Source of the DNA: Amycolatopsis rubida
GTDB lineage: Bacteria > Actinomycetota > Actinomycetes > Mycobacteriales > Pseudonocardiaceae
DNA length: 64,000 nt
NCBI RefSeq assembly: GCF_900115345.1
Contig: NZ_FOWC01000009.1
Location: 124,001 to 188,000, forward strand
Direction of reading: 5' to 3'
Shown here one piece after another: positions 50,578-59,200 of the stretch. How positions within the stretch are numbered: the first letter of the stretch is position 1; every line of letters starts with the position of its first letter. The position numbers and the translations under genes are program-made. The notes below the pieces were generated by a model. The model worked only from the letters and a program-made list of their open reading frames with translations. It was not told the origin of the DNA and did not search any database.

Positions 50578-50787
50578 TCACAGCTGCCGGAGCTCCTTCA
50601 GGATATGGAGCACGAGCTTGACGGTCACCACAAAGGCACCTGCCCCAGCGATCAGCACGGCTTCCGTTGGGGTGCCCACGGCGGCCGCCACGATTCCGGC
50701 CACCAGGCAGGCGATCACTCCAGTGAGCACTGCGACCAGGACAAGCAGAGTCCGCTGGCGGGACCGCGTCGCACGGGGCTTGGTCAT
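50578..50787 (-). CDS. Small two-helix membrane protein
   Basis: A protein of 69 residues from ATG 50787 (an upstream ATG at 50805 adds six). Two hydrophobic segments are seen (TLLVLVAVLTGVIACLVAGI and AVLIAGAGAFVVTVKLVLHI) after a basic N-terminus. Function is unknown. Confidence 0.5.
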   Translation of the reverse strand: MTKPRATRSRQRTLLVLVAVLTGVIACLVAGIVAAAVGTPTEAVLIAGAGAFVVTVKLVLHILKELRQL

Positions 50788-50893
50788 GGGGTGGCAACCC
50801 TTCACTCATCGGACAGCGGCTTCGGGCTGCCGTCGCTTGCGCAACCCAGTAGAGCAGATTATTATCTTCTCATCAACTAGAGAGGATTGAGTT

Positions 50894-51286
50894 TTGAACC
50901 AGCTGGATCTCGCGGACAGCGACTACGACCGAGTCATGCTGCTCGCACGCGCCTGGCAGGTCTCGGGCGGCGAGGCGGTGCGACGCCTGCTCGACCACTT
51001 CGTCCGCGAGGTCGGAACGCCCGCCGCTGGTCAGGAACCTGCCGATGACGGCGTGCCCATCTACGCCGACTACGGAGGCGAGCGCGTCGAGGCGCGCTAC
51101 CACAAAGCTACTAAGCGAGTCGACATTACGAGTGGTGTGCTTGCTGGGCGCTCGTACAAGAGCCCGAGCGGTGCCGCGATGGGGGTTGTTCAAGCGCTCA
51201 ACCCCAACGTGCACAACAACCGCAACGGATGGTCGTTCTGGTTCATCGCCGAGAACGGGGAAGCACTGCAAACGATTCGGCCGTAG
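50894..51286 (+). CDS. Small protein with RAMA-like modified-DNA-reader domain
   Basis: A 130-residue protein starting at TTG 50894, with AGAGGA seven bases upstream. The first 40 residues look like a small helical DNA-binding unit (SDYDRVMLLARAWQVSGGEA, VRRLLDHFVRE). The C-terminal 75 residues (YADYGGERVEARYHKATKRV, LAGRSYKSPSGAAMGVVQAL, NGWSFWFIAENGEALQTIR) resemble the RAMA domain (SPS..A.......NGW.FW), predicted to read modified DNA in restriction-linked proteins. No nuclease is attached. Assignment is by motif only. Confidence 0.55.
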   Translation: MNQLDLADSDYDRVMLLARAWQVSGGEAVRRLLDHFVREVGTPAAGQEPADDGVPIYADYGGERVEARYHKATKRVDITSGVLAGRSYKSPSGAAMGVVQALNPNVHNNRNGWSFWFIAENGEALQTIRP

Positions 51287-51318
51287 CCGGCCGCGTAGCA
51301 CTGCCTGACCGACGCAAG

Positions 51319-51903
51319 CTAAGCGAAGAGCTGGTCCAGGTGCCGATCGACAGCCGCGAGCGCGGCATGAGGATCGATCACGTCCAGCTCAAGCAGCGGC
51401 GTTAATCCAGTCAGCGCAAGGAAAAGATTCGTCTCAACGGCTGGGTCCCGGTCCGCGGCGATGTGTCCGTCAGCGACGGCCTGCCGGATCAGGTGTTCCA
51501 CGAGTGCTCGTTTCTCGCGCAGGTCATCGCGCAGCTTCGCGTGCAACTCGGGGTCGTGCAGTGCTTCGAGGACGTACGCGGCGCTCATCCGGCTGGTGGC
51601 TCGGGCGTCGGGGTGCAGCGGCAGCATCTCGGTGAGCGTCACCCGCAGCACTTCTCGGGGGTGCGTCACGTCGGCGAGGCTCTCGGCGACCCGGTGCGAG
51701 GCCTGCTCCCCGGCGAACTCCATTGCGAATGTGAGCATCGCCGTCCGAGTCGAGAAGTAGTGCTGAACCTGGCCGAGCGACGCGTTCGCCTCGCGGGCGA
51801 CCTCGCGCATGGTCGCGTGGTTCCAGCCTTGCTGTGCCACTACTCGCCACAGTGCGCGCGCGATCGCTTCCCGGCGCTCGCGGTGGTCGACCTTTTTCGG
51901 CAC
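51319..51903 (-). CDS. TetR-family regulator divergent from a carboxylesterase
   Basis: A 194-residue protein from GTG 51903 (KKVDHRERREAIARALWRVV); the frame upstream is non-coding. The helix-turn-helix is QQGWNHATMREVAREANASL then GQVQHYFSTRTAML. The C-terminal domain is BetI-like (TetR_C_6). It is divergent from the esterase gene with 63 bases between them; that A/T-rich gap (GTGACATAATACAC, 51931-51944) probably holds its operator. Confidence 0.83.
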   Translation of the reverse strand: MPKKVDHRERREAIARALWRVVAQQGWNHATMREVAREANASLGQVQHYFSTRTAMLTFAMEFAGEQASHRVAESLADVTHPREVLRVTLTEMLPLHPDARATSRMSAAYVLEALHDPELHAKLRDDLREKRALVEHLIRQAVADGHIAADRDPAVETNLFLALTGLTPLLELDVIDPHAALAAVDRHLDQLFA

Positions 51904-51966
51904 GGTTGCCCTTTCCCTCGTTCCAATACAGGTGACATAATACACTTGACTTGAAACCTGAGGGGG

Positions 51967-53418
51967 ATGAAAATGGACGGCAAGACGCAGCTGGCGGTCC
52001 GGACGGTCGAGGGGGCCGTGGCGGGCCGCTGGCGAGCGGGGATGGCGGAGTTCCGCGGAATCCCGTACGCCCAGCCGCCGGTGGGCGATCTCCGGTTCGC
52101 CGCGCCGGTCCCGGTTCCGCACTGGGACGGCACGCGACAGGCGACCGAGTTCGGTCCGCTGCCTCCGCAGTCCGGGCCAGTTCAGGTGGGGTCGGCACCC
52201 GAAACGGACTGGCTGACCCTCAACGTCTCAACGCCCGACCCAGGAGCGGCAGGCCTGCCCGTGCTGGTGTGGCTGCCGGGCGGCGGATACGTCATCTCGG
52301 TGAGCGGCGACCCGACCTACGATCCGACCCAGCTGTGCGCGGACGGGTTGGTCGTGGTGAGCGTCAACTACCGGGTCGGCGTCGAAGGGTTCGCGTTCAT
52401 CGACGGTGCTCCGGCCAATCGCGGGTTCCTCGACCAGATCGCCGCTCTGGAATGGGTGCAGCGCAACATTTCCCACTTCGGCGGCGACCCCGCGCGAGTG
52501 TGTGTCGCCGGTCAGTCCGCGGGAGCGGGATCGGTCGCGTGCTTGCTCGTGACAACCGAAGCGCAAGGCTTGTTCCAGCGCGCCATCGCCCATTCCGTAC
52601 CCGGTGCGTTCGTCCTCCCCTCGCTCGCGAAGCAGGTCACCGCGGCGCTTGCGAACGGGGAAGACCTCCGGAACGTCGACCCGTGGGAGTTGGCCGACAG
52701 CCTCACCGCGTTCAACGCCAGCCTGTCCGGCCACCACGACCGCTGGGGGCCGATGGCTCAGATCGGGGCCGGAGTTTGTCCTGTTCTGGACGAGACTTCC
52801 CTGCCGCGGACACCCTGGTCGGCTCTCTCCGACGGTGTCGACCTTCTCCTCGGCCACACCCGCGACGAGTTCCGGCTGTTCTCTGTCATGGCCGGCCGCG
52901 CCGGCACCTTCACTGCCGAGGACGCGCAACTGGCGCTCGACCTCTTTGCCCCGTCGCCAGACGGCTACCGCGCGGGCTACCCGGAAGCCAGCCCGTCCGA
53001 GTTGATGGAGATCGTCTACTCGGACGCCCTTTTCCGGATGCCGAGCCAGCAGCTGGCCGAAGCGAACGCTTTGGTCGGCGGTCGGTCGTACCTCTTCGAG
53101 CTGTGTTTAGCCGCCCCCGGCCTGGGTGCGTGTCACAGCCTCGACGTGTCTCTCGCGTTCGGAACGCTGGACAGTCCGGTCGGCCGCCAGGTGTTCGGCG
53201 AGATGCCTACTGCCGCAACGCTTCGGGTGTCCGAGGAGCTTCGGCGGGCCTGGGCCAGCTTCGCAGCCACCGGCGATCCGGGGTGGGCTGCCTATCGTCC
53301 CGGGCAACGGCTGACCCGCGTGATGGACACCGAGTCGAAGACCGTTCCCTATCCGGAAGAAGCTTCACGGAAGATTTGGGAGCGACACACCCCGGCACCG
53401 TTTGCCCTTCCCACATAG
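51967..53418 (+). CDS. Type B carboxylesterase
   Basis: A 483-residue alpha/beta hydrolase. It has the family N-terminus FRGIPYAQPPVGDLRFAAP, the oxyanion segment VLVWLPGGGYVISVSGD, and the nucleophile motif VCVAGQSAGAGSVACLL (Ser near 183). The acid residue lies in GHTRDEFRLF and the catalytic histidine in LGACHSLDVSLAFG. It hydrolyses esters of unknown nature. A TetR gene is divergent. The start is ATG 51967 or 51973 after GAGGGGG. Confidence 0.87.
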   Translation: MKMDGKTQLAVRTVEGAVAGRWRAGMAEFRGIPYAQPPVGDLRFAAPVPVPHWDGTRQATEFGPLPPQSGPVQVGSAPETDWLTLNVSTPDPGAAGLPVLVWLPGGGYVISVSGDPTYDPTQLCADGLVVVSVNYRVGVEGFAFIDGAPANRGFLDQIAALEWVQRNISHFGGDPARVCVAGQSAGAGSVACLLVTTEAQGLFQRAIAHSVPGAFVLPSLAKQVTAALANGEDLRNVDPWELADSLTAFNASLSGHHDRWGPMAQIGAGVCPVLDETSLPRTPWSALSDGVDLLLGHTRDEFRLFSVMAGRAGTFTAEDAQLALDLFAPSPDGYRAGYPEASPSELMEIVYSDALFRMPSQQLAEANALVGGRSYLFELCLAAPGLGACHSLDVSLAFGTLDSPVGRQVFGEMPTAATLRVSEELRRAWASFAATGDPGWAAYRPGQRLTRVMDTESKTVPYPEEASRKIWERHTPAPFALPT

Positions 53419-53534
53419 GCGGAGCCATGCCGACCTGCCGATACCAGGCAAGAAGATCCGGCTGATCAATGCTCCCAGGATCAACCACGCCGCCCGGCTC
53501 TTCGTCGCGTAACAGTCGTTTCACCGGCAGCTCG

Positions 53535-53715
53535 GCGGATGGCCGCGAGGATCCGTTGCCGCAGCGCCTCGTCGGGACGTGCCCCATCGGTCAGGGTGAC
53601 GAAAAACGACATCCAGTCCCCGCCATCGTCGAGCTCAACGCCGACGACGAGCGCTTCCATGACCTCTCGCCGCGCCGCCACAGTCCCGGAAATGTGTCGA
53701 AATACGCGGTCCGGT
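53535..53715 (-). pseudogene. C-terminal remnant of acetoacetyl-CoA synthetase
   Basis: On the minus strand RTAYFDTFPGLWRRGE is followed, in another frame, by VMEALVVGVELDDGGDWMSF and ALRQRILAAIRRAAGE. Both match the adenylate-forming acetoacetyl-CoA synthetase (FDTFPG.WRHGD and ALVVGVE segments). The stretch between them is deleted and the ends are lost. The rest of 53419-53902 shows no gene. Confidence 0.6.
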
Positions 53716-53902
53716 ACCGGCTGTCATCGGGGCTGGTTCGCTATCCGGCGATAATTTGACGGTATGGTCCGCGTCGCTCGATCAGCTCCCTCGCCCGGTT
53801 AGACGCCCACCCTGATCGCAAGTCTTGCGTCCGTCACTGCGCGGCCTTCCCTGATCCTCTCCAGCAATAGCGAACGGGATGGCATGACGGCAAACGGTTT
53901 TC

Positions 53903-54820
53903 TCAACTCCGGCCGAGAAAACGCCGCTGCTCCGCCGCCGCGTCCGAGTCCTCCGGGCTATCGCCGCCGAACCCGCCGTGCGGCATCGCCTCGAACACGT
54001 GCAGTTCGGCCGCCACGCCCGCGGCGCGCAATTTCCGGTGCATCCGGACCGTGTTCGAGAGGAACAGATCGCGGGTGCCGCTTCGGAGGAAGGTGCGCGG
54101 GAAGCCGGAAACGTCGCCGAAGATCGGGGACAGGTACGGATCCCGCAGATCGGTGCCCGCGGCGTAGAGGGCGTTCGTCGGTGCCAGGCTGCGGAGGACG
54201 TTGTCGACGCCGTCCAGCGTCTGGAAGGTGTCGCCGGATTCGGTCAGGTCGATCTGTGGCGTGTTGAGCACCAGTGCGGCCGGCATGGGCAGCCCGGCGT
54301 CCTTGGCGCACAACAAAAGCGCGGCCGCGATGTTCCCTCCCGCGGAATCGCCGCCGACGAACACCTGTGACGGATCACGCTCCCGCAGCGCGTGCCGGTA
54401 CACGGACATCGCATCGTTCAGCGCCGCCGGATACGGATACAGCGGCGGCAGCCGGTAGTCCACACCCCACACGAGCATGCCCGTTGACAACGCCGTCCTG
54501 ACCGTTGTCGCCCGACACGCGTCCCCGCCGCCGACCAAGAGACCGCCGGGATGCATCCACAGGAAGACGGCGTCGTCATCGACCCCGCGCGGCCTAGCGG
54601 CATACCCGACGGCTCCGTCTACCTCGAAGTCCTCGACGGTCACTGGCAGTTCGGAGAACGGAAACCGCTGCGCCGTCGACTGATTCGCCTGGGCGGCCAT
54701 CGCGAGCCAGCCATCCGTGTCCTCGGCTGCCGGATAGGCCAACTCGCCGACGTCGAAGGCGAGCCAGGACTGTGCCTGCTCGCTGATCGTCGACGGTGCC
54801 GGAAACGCGCGCTCGCTCAT
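53903..54820 (-). CDS. Alpha/beta hydrolase, hormone-sensitive lipase-like
   Basis: A 305-residue protein. The oxyanion motif is MHPGGLLVGG (Pro replaces the second residue of the usual HGGG), the nucleophile lies in FVGGDSAGGNIAAALLL, the acid in SGTRDLFLSN and the histidine in EAMPHGGFGG. The family hydrolyses short esters. ATG 54820 is divergent from the TetR gene at 54890 across a perfect palindrome. Confidence 0.84.
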   Translation of the reverse strand: MSERAFPAPSTISEQAQSWLAFDVGELAYPAAEDTDGWLAMAAQANQSTAQRFPFSELPVTVEDFEVDGAVGYAARPRGVDDDAVFLWMHPGGLLVGGGDACRATTVRTALSTGMLVWGVDYRLPPLYPYPAALNDAMSVYRHALRERDPSQVFVGGDSAGGNIAAALLLCAKDAGLPMPAALVLNTPQIDLTESGDTFQTLDGVDNVLRSLAPTNALYAAGTDLRDPYLSPIFGDVSGFPRTFLRSGTRDLFLSNTVRMHRKLRAAGVAAELHVFEAMPHGGFGGDSPEDSDAAAEQRRFLGRS

Positions 54821-54856
54821 GACTGGGCTCCCCTCCGCCTGTTACTATCTTAGCTG

Positions 54857-54868
54857 ACTAAATTTAGT
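54857..54868. promoter_or_regulatory. Perfect palindrome between esterase and TetR genes
   Basis: ACTAAATTTAGT is a 12-base palindrome midway between the divergent starts at 54820 and 54890, in an A/T-rich stretch. It is the likely TetR operator. Confidence 0.6.
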
Positions 54869-54889
54869 GACACAAGGAAGTGATTCCGG

Positions 54890-55501
54890 ATGCCCAGAAC
54901 CAGCGAACGCGGCGGCCCGCGGACGCGCGCCCGGATCCTGTCGGTCGCGAACCGGCTGTTCGTTGAGCGCGGGTACGAAGCCGTCACCGTCGCCGAGGTC
55001 GCGCGGGAGGCCGGGGTTTCCAGCGTGACGGTCTTCAACCATTTCGCGCGAAAGGAAGACCTCTTCCTGGATCGGGCGACCGACGCTGTAGACCTGCTGC
55101 GCACGGCGGTCCGCGACCGCGCGCCGGACGTCGATGCCCTGACCTCCTTGCAGGACCTGTGTTTCCGGCTGTGCGACGACCGCGCGCCGCTGTCCGGAAT
55201 CAGCGCCAATTCCGTACCGTTCTTCCAGACAGTCGCCGGTTCGCCCGCGCTGATCGCCCGAGCGCGAGCTATCGGCTCCGAACTTCAGTCCGTCCTCGCC
55301 GAGGAGCTGACTCAAGACCCCGCCTTCGACGGCGACGGGATGTTGCTCGCAGCCTTCTTTATCGCTGGCTACAGCGCGGTGCTGGTGGAAACCGTCCGCT
55401 GCCGCATCGATGGCGAGTCGGATCGTGCGGCGGCGAAGGACCATCGCGTTCGCCTCGACCGGCTGTTCACCGCACTGCGCGACGGCGTCTTGGCGCGCTG
55501 A
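54890..55501 (+). CDS. TetR-family regulator
   Basis: A 203-residue protein with AAGGAAG nine bases upstream. The helix-turn-helix is ILSVANRLFVERGYEAVTVA, then EVAREAGVSSVTVFNHFARK (residues 16-56). The divergent esterase is its probable target. A decayed MFS gene converges on its 3' end. Confidence 0.83.
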   Translation: MPRTSERGGPRTRARILSVANRLFVERGYEAVTVAEVAREAGVSSVTVFNHFARKEDLFLDRATDAVDLLRTAVRDRAPDVDALTSLQDLCFRLCDDRAPLSGISANSVPFFQTVAGSPALIARARAIGSELQSVLAEELTQDPAFDGDGMLLAAFFIAGYSAVLVETVRCRIDGESDRAAAKDHRVRLDRLFTALRDGVLAR

Positions 55502-56537
55502 CGAGCAGGACAAACGCTGCGGCTGCGGCGCAGATCGCGAGTGCGGTGCCGGGCGCCGTGGTTTCCGTCGTCGCGCCGAGGAGGCCAGAGCCAGCGGCGG
55601 CACCGAGGTTGATCGCGGTGTTGATCCAGCTGCTCGCTTCGGTCCGGACGGTGGGATCGGTGCGAGCGTCCGCCGCGAGGTATCCGACGATGAGCAGCGG
55701 TGCGATGAAGCCGCCCGCTATGCCGTTGCCGACGACGAGCGCTGGCGTGGATCCGATGAGCCCAGCAGTCGCGCTGACGCCGATCAGCGCTGTGCCGAGA
55801 ACGAGCAGCTGCCGTTCGACCGCCATTCGCGGATTGAGACGGCCGTACAGCAAACCGCCGAGCGCGCTGGCCCCTGCGAACAAGGCCAAGACGACACCCG
55901 GGAGAACCGTGGAACCCTCGGCCGTATGGCTGGTGCCATGATCTCGACCGCGCCGAGGATGATTCCCGGTGCATGATGGCGACGACTACCGGGAGAAATC
56001 CGGGCGACCGTAGAGGTTTCGGCGCCTCCCCGGTTTGCTTGGCACGGTGTCCGTGCTGTTGCCGGGACAGCGGACTGCACACGAAAAGGCCACTGCCGTG
56101 GCGACGAAGCCCGCCGAGACGCATCCGCGAGAGCGGTGAGGGCCGCGGAAGTCAAGGGACCGACTGCGAAAACCAACTTTTCAGCGACCGCGTCCAGGCT
56201 CAATCCTCGAGTGCGCAGCGGTCCGCGACGCACCCGGATTCGCGGCGAACACCACGAGCGCCACCGTGTGGACCGCGCCCAGCGCGGACAAGACGGCGGT
56301 CTGACCGAGCCGGTCGACGGCGCGTGCTCGCCACGGGGTCGCAACCACGTTGGCTATTCCCGGCACGGCCGTGACGGCTCCGGCGGCGGCGAACGACCCG
56401 CTGCCGGATTCGAGGAGAAACACGAGCGCGAGCCCGGACATCGCCAGCGACGACCGGCCAAGGACGCTCGGCAGGAAAGAGCGCACCACGTGGGGTTGGC
56501 GCAGGGCGGCCCAGTAGGACAGGTGTTCGGTTGACAC
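55498..56537 (-). pseudogene. MFS transporter broken by frameshifts
   Basis: The first part (from GTG 56537: RSFLPSVLGRSSLAMSGLAL, VFLLESGSGSFAAAGAVTAV) breaks off near 56200. LDAVAEKLVFAVGPLTSAAL, a typical helix 4/5 segment of this MFS group, continues in a second frame. The last five helices (MALFAGASALGGLLYGRLNP ... GTALAICAAAAAFVLLVSAP) lie in a further frame to the stop. At least two frameshifts are needed, so the exporter is non-functional. Confidence 0.7.
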
Positions 56538-57013
56538 ATCGTTCTCCGGTGCACAGCGCGGGTCGAGGCGCGCGGCTGACGGGGGTCCTGTGCCGGAAAC
56601 GGCGCGCTGAGACTCGCCCGGGCCGGTGCTGGGTCTGCGAGGGGCGGGTCGCGGGACCGTCAGCTGAAGAGGACGATGAACTGGAACATCGCCGCGACCG
56701 TATCAGCGGCGGCACGCCTGGCGGTCGCCTTTTCGCGCGGACTCCCGGCGGCGAGCCTTCCGAACCAGCCGAGGGTGTGCGGCCGATGAACATCCGCTTC
56801 TTCTGGATCGGTTACGCAACTCGGCGGTCCCCATCCGAAGAAGTCACTCAAGTGGGTGACCAGCAACAGGGTCGACCGCTGTTCTCGGCCGCTCCGGTGG
56901 ACCAGTCGAGTCACCTGGTCGTGTCTGGTTTCGAAACCGTGAACAACAGTAGGTAATCTTCCGTAACGGGTGCGGGGAGCCGCCTCCAACCCACGGTCTG
57001 CCGGAGGGCTTCG
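56538..57013. other. Intergenic stretch without a supportable gene
   Basis: Short ORFs are present on both strands (for example 56660-56989 minus), but none has a recognisable domain or a convincing ribosome site. Near the right end GGTTTCGAAACC (56927-56938) is a perfect palindrome. Confidence 0.45.
56927..56938. promoter_or_regulatory. Perfect palindrome upstream of the NarL-type regulator
   Basis: GGTTTCGAAACC lies 75 bases before the regulator start and may be its own binding site. Confidence 0.4.
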
Positions 57014-57667
57014 TTGATCAAGCTCATGTTCGCCGACGACGAGGAACTAGTTCGGTCGGGGCTGCGCGCCATGATGTCCGGGGCGTCGGACATCGAGATC
57101 GTGGGCGAGGCAAGCGACGGCAGATCGGCGGTCGAGGTCGCCCGTCGCTATCACCCTGACGTCGCGCTGCTCGACATCAAGATGCGCGCCCCTGACGACG
57201 GCATTCGCGCGCTTCGGGCCATTCTCGCGCTGCCCGATCCGCCGACCGTGGCCATGCTCACCACCTTCGACATCGACGAGTACGTCAGCCTCGCGCTGCG
57301 GCTCGGTGCCAACGGCTTCCTGCTGAAGGACATCGACCCGGCGGCGCTGCTGCGGGCCGTGCGCGACCTGGCCAAGGGCGGTGCCGTCCTCGATCCGGGC
57401 GTCGCCGTGCGCATGGTGCAGAGCCACCGCGACGAGCAGCGGGCCGCGCAGCCGGCGCGCAAGCTCCTGGCCTCGCTGTCCGAACGCGAACGCGAGGTCG
57501 TCGCGCTGATCGGACAGGGTCTGTCGAACGCCGAGATCGGCGGGCGGCTGCACCTGTCCGAGGCGACGGTGAAGGGCTACGTCTCGGCGGTGCTGTCGAA
57601 GATCGGCGCGGCCAACCGGGTGCAGGCCGCGCTCCTGGCCTACCGCGGCGGGCTTCTCGACCAGTAG
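57014..57667 (+). CDS. NarL/LuxR-family response regulator (orphan)
   Basis: A 217-residue protein starting at TTG 57014, with GGAGGG six bases upstream. The receiver domain has acidic Asp8-Asp9, the phosphoacceptor Asp54 (VALLDIKM), Thr87 and Lys108 (FLLKD). The LuxR helix-turn-helix is LSEREREVVALIGQGLSNAE, then IGGRLHLSEATVKGYVSAVL. No histidine kinase gene is adjacent on either side. Confidence 0.88.
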   Translation: MIKLMFADDEELVRSGLRAMMSGASDIEIVGEASDGRSAVEVARRYHPDVALLDIKMRAPDDGIRALRAILALPDPPTVAMLTTFDIDEYVSLALRLGANGFLLKDIDPAALLRAVRDLAKGGAVLDPGVAVRMVQSHRDEQRAAQPARKLLASLSEREREVVALIGQGLSNAEIGGRLHLSEATVKGYVSAVLSKIGAANRVQAALLAYRGGLLDQ

Positions 57668-57676
57668 AACCAGCAC

Positions 57677-58297
57677 ATGCTGCTGACCGCGCTCGAGTTC
57701 CTCGGGCTGGTGGCGTTCGCGGCGTCCGGGGCGCTGGCCGCGGTCCGGGCGCGGCTGGACGTGTTCGGGGTCGTCGTGGTCGGCCTGACCACGGCGCTCG
57801 GCGGCGGCATCATCCGCGACGTGCTCCTCGGCATCCATCCGCCGACGTCCCTGCGCAACTGGCCGTACTTGGCTGTCTGCGCGGTGACGGCGCTGGTCGT
57901 GTTCACCTTCCACCCGCAGGTCGCCCGGCTGCGGCACGCGGTGCTGCTCGCGGACGCGGTCGGGCTCGGAGTGTTCGCCACGGCCGGCACGACGCTGGCG
58001 CTCAACGCGGGCGCGACCGGGTACGCCGCGTGCCTGATCGGCATGACCAGCGGCATCGGCGGCGGCGCGGTCCGCGACCTGTTGCTGCGGGAGATCCCGC
58101 TCGTGCTGCGCAAGGAGATCTACGCGATGGCCGCGCTGACCGGCGCGGTGTGCGTCTGGGTGGGACACGCGCTGAACCTCCCGGCCGGCGCGGTCACGAC
58201 CGTCTCGGCGGTGGTCGTGGTCGCGATCCGCGTGCTCGCGCTCTGGCGACACTGGAACGCCCCGGTCGCCCGGCCGCCGGAAGAGCGCTCGTTATGA
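57677..58297 (+). CDS. TRIC/UPF0126-family membrane channel protein
   Basis: A 206-residue protein with seven membrane segments in two repeats. Each repeat carries the glycine-rich motif GGG.(I/V)RD: ALGGGIIRDVLLGIHPP near 33 and GIGGGAVRDLLLREIPLVL near 120. These are prokaryotic TRIC-type cation channels. It lies nine bases after the response regulator and may be co-transcribed with it. Confidence 0.85.
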   Translation: MLLTALEFLGLVAFAASGALAAVRARLDVFGVVVVGLTTALGGGIIRDVLLGIHPPTSLRNWPYLAVCAVTALVVFTFHPQVARLRHAVLLADAVGLGVFATAGTTLALNAGATGYAACLIGMTSGIGGGAVRDLLLREIPLVLRKEIYAMAALTGAVCVWVGHALNLPAGAVTTVSAVVVVAIRVLALWRHWNAPVARPPEERSL

Positions 58298-58451
58298 CGT
58301 CAGCTGCGGACGTGGATGTGCTTCCCCCGACGGCCCGTGCGGGACGCCGGACCTAGCTTCCGGTGTCGACGGGGATCTTCAGAGATCGCGACCGACCAGC
58401 CGGGGCCGAGTCGTTACCTGTTACGCGCCGCACTCCTAGGAAACGCTCTTT

Positions 58452-58471
58452 GTGTGTTCTGCGTGTGTTCT
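58452..58471. promoter_or_regulatory. Direct repeats upstream of the mprA-like gene
   Basis: GTGTGTTCT occurs at 58452-58460 and 58463-58471, an 11-base period, 37 bases before the regulator start. OmpR-type regulators bind such tandem repeats, so autoregulation is likely. Confidence 0.5.
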
Positions 58472-58507
58472 TAGGCGGGTCTCAGCACTCTGCGTAAGAC
58501 TGACGGC

Positions 58508-59200
58508 ATGCGCATCCTCGTAGTGGACGACGACCGTGCCGTCCGTGAATCGCTCAGGCGGTCTTTGGAGTTCAACGGCTACACCGTGGAGCTCGCGAGC
58601 GATGGTGCGCAGGCATTGGAGACGATCCTCGCCAACCGTCCGGACGCGATGGTTCTCGACGTGATGATGCCGCGCCTCGACGGGCTCGAAGTGGCCCGCC
58701 GGCTCCGTAGCACCGGCGATGACCTGCCCATTCTCGTGCTGACCGCCCGCGACACCGTCTCCGACCGGGTCTCCGGCCTCGACGCGGGCGCGGACGACTA
58801 CCTGCCCAAGCCGTTCGCCCTGGAGGAGCTGCTCGCCCGGTTGCGCGCGCTGCTGCGCCGCGCCGCGCCGGACGCTCAGCAGGGCGAGACGTCGGAGGTG
58901 CTGTCGTTCGCTGACCTCACGCTGGACCCGGGCACTCGCGAGGTCCGCCGCGGCGGACGCGAGATCAGTCTCACCCGCACCGAGTTCGCGCTGCTCGAGC
59001 TGTTCCTCTCGTACCCCAAGCACGTGCTGACCCGCGGAAGGATTCTGGAGGAAGTATGGGGTTACGACTTCCCGACGTCGGGCAACGCGCTGGAGGTCTA
59101 CGTCGGCTATTTGCGCCGCAAGACGGAAGCGGACAACGAACCGAGGCTGATCCACACGGTGCGTGGAGTGGGGTACGTCCTGCGCGAGACCCCGCCGTGA
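58508..59200 (+). CDS. mprA: OmpR-family response regulator, MprA-like
   Basis: A 230-residue protein. The receiver has Asp8-Asp9, phosphoacceptor Asp51 (MVLDVMMPRLDG) and the conserved ADDYLPKPFALEELLARLRA. The winged helix has LTRTEFALLELFLSYPKHVL, then EVWGYDFPTSGNALEVYVGY and LIHTVRGVGYVLRE. The sequence and the paired kinase match mycobacterial MprA, which controls envelope-stress genes. The stop overlaps the kinase start (GTGA). Confidence 0.85.
   Translation: MRILVVDDDRAVRESLRRSLEFNGYTVELASDGAQALETILANRPDAMVLDVMMPRLDGLEVARRLRSTGDDLPILVLTARDTVSDRVSGLDAGADDYLPKPFALEELLARLRALLRRAAPDAQQGETSEVLSFADLTLDPGTREVRRGGREISLTRTEFALLELFLSYPKHVLTRGRILEEVWGYDFPTSGNALEVYVGYLRRKTEADNEPRLIHTVRGVGYVLRETPP

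Noticed and set aside
51951..53465. A 504-codon plus-strand frame overlapping the carboxylesterase
   Set aside because: It is arginine-rich throughout, with no domain, and is a shadow of the esterase in the next frame.
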